In this document: positions 6,535-13,023 of the stretch, one piece after another
Layout of the letters: each line of letters opens with the position of its first letter
Position numbering within the stretch: the first letter of the stretch is position 1
Source: Ruminococcus sp. UBA3767
Lineage (GTDB): Bacteria > Bacillota > Clostridia > Oscillospirales > Ruminococcaceae
NCBI GenBank assembly: GCA_002371625.1
Contig: DFFV01000113.1
Location: 1-13,243, forward strand
Length of the DNA stretch: 13,243 nt
Direction: 5' to 3'
The notes under the pieces: generated by a model
Databases searched by the model: none
The model's input: only the letters and a program-made list of their open reading frames with translations
Told to the model about the DNA's origin: nothing
Made by a program: the position numbers and the translations under genes

Positions 6535-6981
6535 TCATTTGTTGATTGAATCTATGAAGCTGATTGCATCACCGTTGAATTTCCATGTTATGCCGAATTT
6601 GTCTACCAGCATTCCGAAATTCTTTGACCATGGGTAAGATGCGAGTGGCATTATTACGTTTCCGCCTTCGGAAAGACGTGAAAAATACTCGGCATTGGTC
6701 TTTTCATCTCCGTCAATAATGCTTATGAGCATATTGCTGCCGGGTATCACTTTACCCATTGCCTGCTCCATTGATGGAGGAACATCGCTGAGCATTATGA
6801 CATTATTTCCGAAACGAATGTAAGAATCCATTATCATGTTTTTTTCTTCTTCACTCAGTTGCGAATCAGGCATGATGCCGAACTTTACGGCTTTTACCTC
6901 ACTTGCGCTGAGTGCTTTTTCATAGAATGACAGTGCTTCAGCTGCATTGCCTGCAAATTGAAGATATGTGATCGCTTTCAT
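6535..6981 (-). CDS. VOC superfamily protein, PhnB/glyoxalase-like
   Basis: A 148-residue cytoplasmic protein with the beta-alpha-beta-beta-beta fold signature of the VOC family. The N-terminal ITYLQFAGNAAEALSFYEKAL is typical of PhnB-like proteins. So is the C-terminal pair of motifs, YPWSKNFGMLVDKFGITW and the preceding FSRLSEGGNVIMPL. Length fits a single-module PhnB-like protein. Members are often annotated as glyoxalase or bleomycin-resistance relatives; none of those activities can be claimed here. A GGAGT ribosome site lies 7-10 bases before the ATG on the minus strand. The gene is convergent with the transglutaminase-like gene, divergent from the response regulator, and monocistronic. 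Its promoter is overlapped by a palindrome, pointing to repression by a dimeric regulator. Confidence 0.85.
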   Translation of the reverse strand: MKAITYLQFAGNAAEALSFYEKALSASEVKAVKFGIMPDSQLSEEEKNMIMDSYIRFGNNVIMLSDVPPSMEQAMGKVIPGSNMLISIIDGDEKTNAEYFSRLSEGGNVIMPLASYPWSKNFGMLVDKFGITWKFNGDAISFIDSINK

Positions 6982-7010
6982 TTTGTTTACTCCTTTTCTT
7001 TTATTATCAT

Positions 7011-7033
7011 ATACTATGACCAGTTAATAGTAT
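7011..7033. promoter_or_regulatory. Operator-like palindrome over the VOC-gene promoter
   Basis: ATACTAT (7011-7017) and ATAGTAT (7027-7033) form a perfect inverted repeat with a 9-base spacer (23 bp in all). A second inverted pair, ACTATGA (7013-7019) and TCATAGT (7039-7045), overlaps it. The palindrome covers the -10 box of the minus-strand promoter, the usual placement of a repressor site. No regulator gene of the matching type is in the window. Confidence 0.55.
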
Positions 7034-7056
7034 CATACTCATAGTTGGTTAGTCAA
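7027..7056 (-). promoter_or_regulatory. Promoter for the VOC-family gene
   Basis: On the minus strand a TTGACT -35 box (7056-7051) is followed after 18 bases by TACTAT (7032-7027), or after 16 bases by GATACT (7034-7029). The leader to the ATG at 6981 is about 40 bases. Confidence 0.65.
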
Positions 7057-7095
7057 GCATAATAAGGCGATCGTAAAAAAGCAACTGCATCATTG

Positions 7096-7124
7096 TTGAA
7101 TTTTCGGCGTTTTTATGCTATACT
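7096..7124 (+). promoter_or_regulatory. Promoter for the two-component operon
   Basis: TTGAAT (7096-7101) is 17 bases from TATACT (7119-7124), with an extended TG at 7116-7117. The transcript leader is about 53 bases. The 10-mer TTTAAGGTAA (7124-7133) starts at the last base of the -10 box and recurs in front of the VTC gene. Confidence 0.75.
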
Positions 7125-7183
7125 TTAAGGTAATATTTAAGTTGAGATGATATGATACTTTAAAATAGACAAGGAGTGAGAAT

Positions 7184-7861
7184 ATGAGACTTTTGCTTGC
7201 AGAGGATGAAAAGGAGCTTTCAAACGCTTTGGTGGCAGTGCTCAAACACAGCAACTACTCGGTGGATGCTGTTTATGACGGCGCTGATGCGCTGAGCTAC
7301 GGGATAAGCGAAAATTATGACGGGATAATACTTGATATAATGATGCCGAAAATGGACGGTATCGAGGTGCTGAAAAAGCTGCGTGAAAAGGGCATCAACA
7401 CGCCTGTTCTGCTGCTGACGGCAAAATCACAGGTCAGCGACAGGATAACAGGGCTTGACAGCGGTGCTGATGATTACCTGACAAAGCCGTTCGCAATGGG
7501 CGAGCTGCTGGCTCGGATAAGAGCGATGACAAGGCGCAAGAGTGAATTCTCGCCGAACGACCTGACTATCGGCAACATCACGCTGAGCAGGGAGACCTAC
7601 GACCTGAAAGGACCGGATGGCACACAGCGGCTTGGCAATAAGGAATTCCAGATGCTTGAGATGATGATGGTCAACAAGAATACGCTCATATCTACCGAGC
7701 GGTTTATGGATCGTATATGGGGATATGACAGCGATGCGGAGATAAATGTTGTGTGGGTGTTTATTTCATACCTGCGCAAAAAGCTCGCAAGCGTGGGAGC
7801 AGATGTGGAGATAAAGGCTGCAAGGGGCGTGGGCTACACGCTGGCTGAAAAGCAGAAATAG
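7184..7861 (+). CDS. OmpR/PhoB-family response regulator
   Basis: A 225-residue DNA-binding regulator. The receiver domain (1-115) has the acidic pair Glu7/Asp8, phospho-acceptor Asp51 (IILDIMMPKMDG), Thr79 (LLLTA) and Lys101 (DYLTKPF). A winged-helix output domain follows (about 125-222), with the usual NKEFQMLEMMM, DRIWGYDSDAE and VWVFISYLRKKL segments and the C-terminal RGVGYTL. All phosphorylation residues are present. AAGGAG (7171-7176) is 7 bases before the ATG. The partner histidine kinase starts 33 bases downstream, so the two form an operon. The response regulator probably binds direct repeats. Its target set is unknown, but the VTC cluster lies immediately downstream and shares a promoter motif with this gene's own promoter. 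Confidence 0.95.
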   Translation: MRLLLAEDEKELSNALVAVLKHSNYSVDAVYDGADALSYGISENYDGIILDIMMPKMDGIEVLKKLREKGINTPVLLLTAKSQVSDRITGLDSGADDYLTKPFAMGELLARIRAMTRRKSEFSPNDLTIGNITLSRETYDLKGPDGTQRLGNKEFQMLEMMMVNKNTLISTERFMDRIWGYDSDAEINVVWVFISYLRKKLASVGADVEIKAARGVGYTLAEKQK

Positions 7862-7894
7862 TTTTGCGGCAAAGATAAAAGGAGTGGAGAAGAA

Positions 7895-9184
7895 TTGATA
7901 AAAAGGCTTCAGCGGAAATTCGTGCTGATAGTTGCGCTGTGCCTGCTCGCTGTTGAGGTCGTTATAATAGGCGTTATCAACATAGTGAATATCCATTCGA
8001 TAGATTCGGATTACGATGACCTGATGCAGATGCTTGTGGAAAATGACGGTAAGATACCCGATTTTCCCAAGCGTGATGACGGCTTCAGGCATGATAAGAA
8101 GGATATGCTGAACGATGAGCACTTCAAGGACAAGAATTTCAACGAGGAAACAAAATACCAGACGAGGTACTTTATAGTTGATACCGACAGCAGCGAAAAG
8201 GTAACGGGAGTGAACACGGGGCACATTGCCGCAGTTACGAGCGAAAAGGCGGTTGATTACGCCAAGCAGGCTCTTGAAAGCGGCAAGGAAAACGGCTACA
8301 TAGATATTTATAAATACAGGATAAAGGATACCGACAAGGGAAAGACGATAATTTTCCTTGATACACGTTCAGGCTCGCAGAATAAAAACAGGTTCATGCT
8401 TATCTCGGTGCTGGTGGCGGCAGCAGGGTATGTTATAACCTGCCTGCTGGTAATGATATTCTCAAAACGTGCGGTAAGACCTGCGATAGACAGCTTTGAA
8501 AAGCAGCGCAGATTTATTACCGATGCAGGGCACGAGATAAAGACTCCGCTTGCGATAATCTCGGCAAACACCGAGGTGATAGAGTTGACGAGCGAGGAGA
8601 ACGAGTGGACAAGGAGCATTAAAAACCAGGTGGTGCGGCTGGACGGGCTTGTTAAAAACCTTTTGCAGCTCGCAAAAATGGAGGAGGACGACGTTAAGCT
8701 CGTTTTTGCTGATATTGATATGTCCAAGGCGGTGAGTGAAACTGTGCAGCCTTTTGGTGCGCTGGCGCAGACAAACGGCGAAACGCTCGTGACGGACATT
8801 GACGAGGGTATTTTTATAAACGGCGATGAGGCTGCGATAAAGCAGCTGACCTCGATACTGGTGGAAAATGCGGTGAAATATGCCGATGACGATTCGGAAA
8901 TAAAGGTCTCGCTCAAGCGCACAGCAAGCGGAAAGCACGCACGGCTGAGCGTTTCCAACAGGTGTGAGGAGCCTCCGAGAGATACTGACAAGCTGTTTGA
9001 CAGGTTCTACCGCAGCGATTCCTCACGAACGAGGAACGGTGAAAAGGTGGGCGGCTACGGCATCGGGCTTTCGATAGCTCAGGCAACGGTCGTTTCGCAC
9101 AAGGGCAGGATAGAGTGTGCAGTCAAGGATAAAACGGTCACATTCACCGCTTCTTTCAGGACCGTTCAGCACAGGGAAACTTAA
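7895..9184 (+). CDS. Membrane sensor histidine kinase
   Basis: A 429-residue partner of the upstream response regulator. The layout is TM1 (about 9-33), an extracytoplasmic sensor (about 34-166), TM2 (about 167-189), a HisKA domain with phospho-acceptor His213 in ITDAGHEIKTPLAII, and an ATPase domain with the N box (LVENAVKYAD, Asn325), the F box (DKLFDRFYRSDSSR) and the G box (GGYGIGLSIA, 386-395). The start is a TTG at 7895, chosen because an AAAAGGAG site (7877-7884) is 10 bases upstream and it gives the expected short basic N-terminus before TM1; no ATG or GTG fits better. The sensor lacks a recognisable PAS or Cache signature. Its part near residues 57-90 is unusually rich in Asp, Lys and His. 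All catalytic boxes are intact, so it should be active. Confidence 0.93.
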   Translation: MIKRLQRKFVLIVALCLLAVEVVIIGVINIVNIHSIDSDYDDLMQMLVENDGKIPDFPKRDDGFRHDKKDMLNDEHFKDKNFNEETKYQTRYFIVDTDSSEKVTGVNTGHIAAVTSEKAVDYAKQALESGKENGYIDIYKYRIKDTDKGKTIIFLDTRSGSQNKNRFMLISVLVAAAGYVITCLLVMIFSKRAVRPAIDSFEKQRRFITDAGHEIKTPLAIISANTEVIELTSEENEWTRSIKNQVVRLDGLVKNLLQLAKMEEDDVKLVFADIDMSKAVSETVQPFGALAQTNGETLVTDIDEGIFINGDEAAIKQLTSILVENAVKYADDDSEIKVSLKRTASGKHARLSVSNRCEEPPRDTDKLFDRFYRSDSSRTRNGEKVGGYGIGLSIAQATVVSHKGRIECAVKDKTVTFTASFRTVQHRET

Positions 9185-9221
9185 AGTTTAAACTTAAAAA
9201 AGAAAAAAATATTTTTCAGCG

Positions 9222-9265
9222 CAGCGCAGCAGGTGTGGTCAAAACCGCCTTTCTGCGCTGTTTTT
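9222..9265 (+). terminator. Terminator of the two-component operon
   Basis: CAGCGCAG (9222-9229) pairs with CTGCGCTG (9253-9260). Inner pairing of GTGGT (9235-9239) with ACCGC (9244-9248) extends the hairpin. TTTTT follows directly (9261-9265), then further T-rich sequence. An overlapping second copy of CAGCGCAG at 9217-9224 offers an alternative register. Confidence 0.8.
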
Positions 9266-9279
9266 GCGTTTTGCGCAGG

Positions 9280-9295
9280 AGTGAAAACTTTCACA
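9280..9295. promoter_or_regulatory. CRP/FNR-like palindrome upstream of the VTC cluster
   Basis: AGTGAAAACTTTCACA contains a perfect GTGA-N6-TCAC inverted repeat. It differs from the TGTGA-N6-TCACA consensus of the CRP/FNR superfamily at one position. Its centre lies about 62 bases before the predicted transcription start, the distance of a class I activator site. The downstream promoter lacks a good -35 box, which fits activation. Confidence 0.45.
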
Positions 9296-9311
9296 TTATT
9301 TGCACATTCGG

Positions 9312-9343
9312 TTTAGTTAAATTTAAGGTAACGGGGTTATACT
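9312..9343 (+). promoter_or_regulatory. Activator-type promoter of the VTC-DUF4956-lipoprotein operon
   Basis: A good -10 box TATACT (9338-9343) has no recognisable -35 at 16-18 bases. Instead two adjacent 10-mers, TTTAGTTAAA (9312-9321) and TTTAAGGTAA (9322-9331), occupy the -35 region. This arrangement is typical of promoters needing an OmpR/PhoB-type activator. The second 10-mer is identical to one at the response-regulator promoter. Confidence 0.5.
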
Positions 9344-9378
9344 TTAATCATAGAAACGAACCGAAGGGGATGAGATAC

Positions 9379-10107
9379 ATGGGAAATTACATTGATGTAT
9401 TTGAAAGGACCGAGCAGAAATATCTGCTTGATGAAAAGACATATATGAAACTGAGGGAAAAGCTCGAAGGCAAGGCAGAGGTAGACAGCTACGGGCTGAC
9501 AACTATCTGCAATATATACTACGATACTCCCGACCACAGACTGATAAGAGCTTCGCTTGAAAAACCGCTTTACAAGGAAAAGGTAAGGGTGAGGAGCTAT
9601 GGCACTCCCAAGGGCGATTCAACGGTGTTTGTGGAGCTTAAAAAGAAGTTTGAGGGCATAGTTTATAAAAGGCGTGTGGATATGACTCTCGAGCAGTCGG
9701 TCGGATTTACGCAAATAGGCATTCTGCCGATGAACAACCCGCAGATAGAAAAGGAGCTTGCATATTGTTTTTCGCTGTATGATGATCTTTCACCGCAGAT
9801 GTATCTGAGCTACGACAGGATAGCAATGTATGGCACACAGGACAGCTCGGTAAGAATAACCTTTGATTCCAACGTGCTTTACCGTGATCACGCACTTGAG
9901 CTTTCAAAAGGCTCGTGGGGCAAGGAGCTTCTGGAAAAGGGCGAGCGGATAATGGAGATAAAGATCGCAGGTGCGATGCCGATGTGGCTGGTAAGGATAC
10001 TTGATGAGCTTAAAATTTACCCTACATCATTTTCAAAATACGGCAATGCGTATCAGAGAGAATTAAGTGAGAAGAATATGAATAAGGAGGCGACAGATTG
10101 TGCTTGA
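9379..10107 (+). CDS. VTC-domain protein (polyphosphate polymerase-like)
   Basis: A 242-residue protein of the VTC/CYTH-like triphosphate tunnel fold. In yeast the Vtc4 domain makes polyphosphate from ATP; bacterial members are presumed to act on polyphosphate or nucleotides. Visible signature residues are the ExKYLL start (Glu10 to Lys14 in ERTEQKYLL), the YYDTPDHRLIRASL block (47-60), the basic strand KEKVRVRSYG (66-75), FVELKKK (84-90) and YKRRVDM (96-102). Together these supply the basic tunnel wall and acidic metal ligands. I used the ATG at 9379 because AAGGGG (9364-9369) is 9 bases upstream; the ATG at 9370 abuts that site, and the longer frame from 9235 runs through the promoter. It overlaps the next gene by 8 bases, implying coupled translation. 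It has no membrane segment and probably works with the DUF4956 protein at the inner membrane face. Confidence 0.88.
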   Translation: MGNYIDVFERTEQKYLLDEKTYMKLREKLEGKAEVDSYGLTTICNIYYDTPDHRLIRASLEKPLYKEKVRVRSYGTPKGDSTVFVELKKKFEGIVYKRRVDMTLEQSVGFTQIGILPMNNPQIEKELAYCFSLYDDLSPQMYLSYDRIAMYGTQDSSVRITFDSNVLYRDHALELSKGSWGKELLEKGERIMEIKIAGAMPMWLVRILDELKIYPTSFSKYGNAYQRELSEKNMNKEATDCA

Positions 10108-10774
10108 TCTTACAACTGCTGATTTCACAACTATTACAACGGGAGTGCTGCTCCTGAGTTCATTGGTTTCAATAATACTCGGCGTGCTGATAGCAGTCAG
10201 CTTCAGCTATAAAAACAAAAAATCCAGAGGATTTCTGATGACGCTTTCGGCTTTGCCGTTCATCGTTCAGATAGTGATAATGCTCGTTAACGGCAATGTC
10301 GGTACGGGCGTGGCAGTAATGGGAGCTTTCAGCCTGGTAAGATTCAGGTCTGTCCCGGGAAATGCAAAGGATATCTGTTCGATCTTTCTGGCAATGGCGG
10401 TAGGTCTTTCAACGGGAACGGCTCACCTTATACTTGCAAGCATCGTAACGGTGGTAGTTTGCGCACTTAACCTGGTTTACACGCTTATCCCCGAAAACAA
10501 GGGCGCAAGCAGCGAAAAGGAGCTTACGGTAGTTATTCCCGAAAGCCTTGATTATGCACAGGTGTTTGATGATATTTTTGAAAAGTACACACAGGAAAAC
10601 GAGCTTATCCAGGTTAAAACAGTCAACATGGGAAGCCTTTATAAGCTCAGGTACACGCTCAGGCTCAAGGACAGGACAAAGGAAAAGGAGATGCTCGATG
10701 AGATAAGAGTCCGCAACGGAAATCTCGAGGTTATATGCTCAAGAGTAAAAACGTGTGAGACAGAGCAGCTTTGA
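10100..10774 (+). CDS. DUF4956-family integral membrane protein
   Basis: The 224-residue protein has an N-terminal half of hydrophobic helices (about 13-35, 46-63, 66-80, 93-110, 111-131) and a soluble C-terminal half (about 135-224). The motif GAFSLVRFRSVPGNAKDI (75-92) is the hallmark of DUF4956, a family of unknown function that typically sits beside VTC-domain genes. The start is a GTG with AAGGAGG (10084-10090) 9 bases upstream, and it overlaps the VTC stop by 8 bases. The topology suggests a small membrane channel or exporter-like module with a cytoplasmic ferredoxin-like tail. A natural but unproven idea is that it carries or anchors the product of the VTC partner. It is complete and unbroken. 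Confidence 0.9.
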   Translation: MLDLTTADFTTITTGVLLLSSLVSIILGVLIAVSFSYKNKKSRGFLMTLSALPFIVQIVIMLVNGNVGTGVAVMGAFSLVRFRSVPGNAKDICSIFLAMAVGLSTGTAHLILASIVTVVVCALNLVYTLIPENKGASSEKELTVVIPESLDYAQVFDDIFEKYTQENELIQVKTVNMGSLYKLRYTLRLKDRTKEKEMLDEIRVRNGNLEVICSRVKTCETEQL

Positions 10775-10790
10775 TAAGCAGGTGGTAAAT

Positions 10791-10874
10791 GTGAAAAAGA
10801 AATTGTTCGCAATACGGGATGCGCTGATAGTTCTGCGTTTTCTGCGAAAGAGCAGGGCGCTCACCCAAAGCTGA
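10791..10874 (+). CDS. Possible 27-residue basic peptide between DUF4956 and the lipoprotein
   Basis: A GTG-initiated frame of 27 codons plus TGA, preceded by AGGTGG (10780-10785) at 5 bases, starts 16 bases after the DUF4956 stop. The peptide begins MKKKLFAIRDALIVLRFLRK and is strongly basic with a hydrophobic core. It could be a membrane-associated microprotein, a leader peptide for the next gene (its stop lies 1 base before that gene's Shine-Dalgarno), a remnant of a lost gene, or chance. The good ribosome site and the tight fit between neighbours are the only support. Confidence 0.35.
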   Translation: MKKKLFAIRDALIVLRFLRKSRALTQS

Positions 10875-10875
10875 G

Positions 10876-10909
10876 AAAGGAGCTTCCGTTAAAGCGGAAG
10901 AATGAGAAT
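10876..10909 (+). promoter_or_regulatory. Ribosome site separated from its start codon by a hairpin
   Basis: AAAGGAG (10876-10882) is 27 bases from the lipoprotein ATG, too far to serve it directly. The bases between include CTTCCG (10883-10888) and CGGAAG (10895-10900), which pair perfectly around a 6-base loop starting right after the Shine-Dalgarno. Folding removes 18 bases and leaves an effective spacing of 9. The alternative is a weak GGAAG (10896-10900) used in the unfolded state. Confidence 0.5.
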
Positions 10910-12910
10910 ATGAGAAAAAAGGTAATGGCTTTGACAGCCGCACTTATATTAGCTATCACGAGCTTTGCCTCCTGCTCAAAAAGCAGCAGCGCAGACGGCT
11001 CTTCGCAAGAGGCTTCCTCGATAGTTGCCTCGGATATAGATATGAAGATAGACGCTTCCGATCTGGAAGTGGGATACGATGAATCATCAGCCTGCAGGAT
11101 AACCCTTGACGGTACATCAGCGAGCGTCAGCGGCGACGGTGCAGCATGGAAGGACGGAGTGCTTACCATTTCAAAGGCAGGCACATATATCCTTTCGGGA
11201 AAGCTGACAAGCGGCAGGGTGCTTGTTGATGCAGGCAAGAATGATGATGTACACATAGTGCTCGCAGGAGCAGAGATAACAAGTTCGGATAACACCGCAA
11301 TGACAGTGCTGCAGGCTGATAAGGTCAGCATTACGCTTGAAGAAAACTCGGTCAATAAGTTCACCGACGGCAGCGAATACAAAACGAGCGGCGATGAGGC
11401 TAATGCAGATGCCTGCATTTTCTCAAAGGCAGATCTTACGATAAACGGCAGCGGTTCGCTTGAGGTGAACGGCAATTACAAGCACGGTGTGCTCTCAAAG
11501 GACGACCTTGTTATAACAGGCGGAAAGCTGACTGTTACGAGCAAAAGCACAGCGGTATCGGGCAAGGACAGCGTGAGGATATCGGGCGGAGAGTTTGATA
11601 TCTCCGCAGGTACTAACGGCATAAAGTCCGATAACAGCGAGGACAGCACAAAGGGCTTTATCTCGATAACGGGCGGAAGCTTCAAGATAGTTTCAAACAA
11701 CGATGCGATAGAAGCGCAGTCGGTTTTAAAGACTGACGGCGGAACGTTTGACATCACAACAGGCGGCGGCAGCAAAAACGCTTCCACCAAGCAGGACGGC
11801 AAGCCTAACGGCGACTGGCAGAAGAACATGAACGATGGCGGCGGCGGTATGCGTGGCGGCAGAATGAAAGAGCGTATGCAGGGCGAAGACGGTATGCAGC
11901 AGGGCGGACAGATGCCTGACGGACAGACACCTCCCGATATGCAGGATAAGGGCGGCTTCGGCGGAAAGCAGATGCCGGGCAACGCAGGAGATGTTCAGCC
12001 TGCGGCAGCAGTTAACGAACAGCCTGTTGTTACACCGACAGCTGACAGCAGCTCCGAGGAAAGCTCGACTTCGGCAAAGGCTTTAAAGGCAGGCTCAGAC
12101 CTTGAGATTACCGGCGGCACATTCGGGATAGATTCCGCAGATGATGCTGTTCACAGCAACGGCAGGGTAAACATCACGGGCGGAAAGCTGGAGATATCCT
12201 CTGGCGATGACGGCATACACGCCGACAAGGATCTTATCATTTCAGGCGGCGAAGTAAACATAAGCAAGTCCTACGAGGGTATCGAGGGCATGACAGCCAC
12301 TATCTCGGGCGGAACTGTAAACGTTACGGCAAGCGACGACGGAATAAACTGCGCAGGCGGAAGCGACACAGGCTCGCAGGACAGAGCGGGCAGAAATGAG
12401 TTCGCATCGCAGGAAGGCGTTTACCTGAAGATAACAGGCGGAAATGTCACCGTTAATTCAAACGGCGACGGACTGGACTCAAACGGCGACCTTTTGGTAG
12501 AGGGCGGAACAACAGTGGTTTACGGCCCTACCAACTCGGGCAACGGCGCACTTGATTATAACGGCAAAGCGACTATCACGGGCGGCAGCGTGATCGCACT
12601 CGGTGCAGTCGGCATGGAGCAGAATTTCAGCGAAGGCTCAACGCAGTGCAGCGTGCTGGTCGACTTTGACCGGACAGTTGACGCAGATACCGAGCTAACT
12701 ATAAAAGACAGCAGCGGAAAGACTGTATTTACAGCTAAAAACGCTAAAACATGGCAGGGCGTGGTTTTCTCCTCGGCTGATATAAAGCAGGGGCAGACAT
12801 ACACCCTTACCGCAGGAAGCAGCACCAAGACCGTTGAGGTGACATCTACCGTTACAGGCGGATCAAACGGCGGTCAGATGGGCGGCAGAGGCGGTAAAAT
12901 GAATCAGTAA
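10910..12910 (+). CDS. Large surface lipoprotein with DUF4353-type (carbohydrate-binding annotated) beta-helix-like repeats
   Basis: A 666-residue exported protein. The signal peptide MRKKVMALTAALILAITSFA leads to Cys22 (TSFASC), so lipid anchoring is likely, followed by a Ser-rich tether. Residues about 45-283 form the first repetitive domain (GTYILSGKL, VHIVLAGAEI, LTINGSGSLEV, VRISGGEF), which matches the DUF4353 family, usually annotated carbohydrate-binding. Residues about 285-391 are low complexity: Met-, Gly- and Gln-rich (GGGGMRGGRMKERMQGEDGM, QQGGQMPDGQ), then a Ser/Glu stretch. Residues about 392-570 resume repeats with recurring ITGG and DDGI/DDAV turns about 20-25 residues apart, as in a parallel beta-helix. 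The C-terminus ends in a short Gly/Met tail. It is the last gene of the VTC cluster. Function is unknown; a role at the cell surface or spore or extracellular matrix is inferred from relatives found with CotH kinases. Confidence 0.85.
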   Translation: MRKKVMALTAALILAITSFASCSKSSSADGSSQEASSIVASDIDMKIDASDLEVGYDESSACRITLDGTSASVSGDGAAWKDGVLTISKAGTYILSGKLTSGRVLVDAGKNDDVHIVLAGAEITSSDNTAMTVLQADKVSITLEENSVNKFTDGSEYKTSGDEANADACIFSKADLTINGSGSLEVNGNYKHGVLSKDDLVITGGKLTVTSKSTAVSGKDSVRISGGEFDISAGTNGIKSDNSEDSTKGFISITGGSFKIVSNNDAIEAQSVLKTDGGTFDITTGGGSKNASTKQDGKPNGDWQKNMNDGGGGMRGGRMKERMQGEDGMQQGGQMPDGQTPPDMQDKGGFGGKQMPGNAGDVQPAAAVNEQPVVTPTADSSSEESSTSAKALKAGSDLEITGGTFGIDSADDAVHSNGRVNITGGKLEISSGDDGIHADKDLIISGGEVNISKSYEGIEGMTATISGGTVNVTASDDGINCAGGSDTGSQDRAGRNEFASQEGVYLKITGGNVTVNSNGDGLDSNGDLLVEGGTTVVYGPTNSGNGALDYNGKATITGGSVIALGAVGMEQNFSEGSTQCSVLVDFDRTVDADTELTIKDSSGKTVFTAKNAKTWQGVVFSSADIKQGQTYTLTAGSSTKTVEVTSTVTGGSNGGQMGGRGGKMNQ

Positions 12911-12947
12911 CACTCCTATTATCTCCATATTCTTTATTCTCACTTTT

Positions 12948-12979
12948 GAAAACAGCCGCCTTGTGCGGTTGTTTTCATT
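12948..12979 (+). terminator. Terminator after the lipoprotein gene
   Basis: GAAAACAGCCGC (12948-12959) pairs with GCGGTTGTTTTC (12965-12976) around CTTGT. That is 12 pairs including one wobble, followed by ATTT. It closes the VTC operon 37 bases after the stop. Confidence 0.85.
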
Positions 12980-13023
12980 TGTGCGGTCAAGTGTAAATAA
13001 ATTGTAAACAAACCGCAAAGCTC

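Noticed and set aside
9180..9216. AAGTTTAAACTT palindrome and A/T-rich run after the kinase stop, considered as a second terminator or operator
   Set aside because: The palindrome is only A/T pairs and not followed by a proper T-tract; the strong GC hairpin at 9222-9265 explains termination.
9235..9378. Longer VTC-gene start upstream of 9379
   Set aside because: It would begin inside the terminator hairpin of the previous operon and run through the predicted promoter; the AAGGGG site fits the ATG at 9379.
11476..11982. Long minus-strand open frame inside the lipoprotein gene
   Set aside because: It is antisense to a repetitive, Gly-rich coding region, has no ribosome site or promoter, and its Pro/Ser-rich product mirrors the sense composition.
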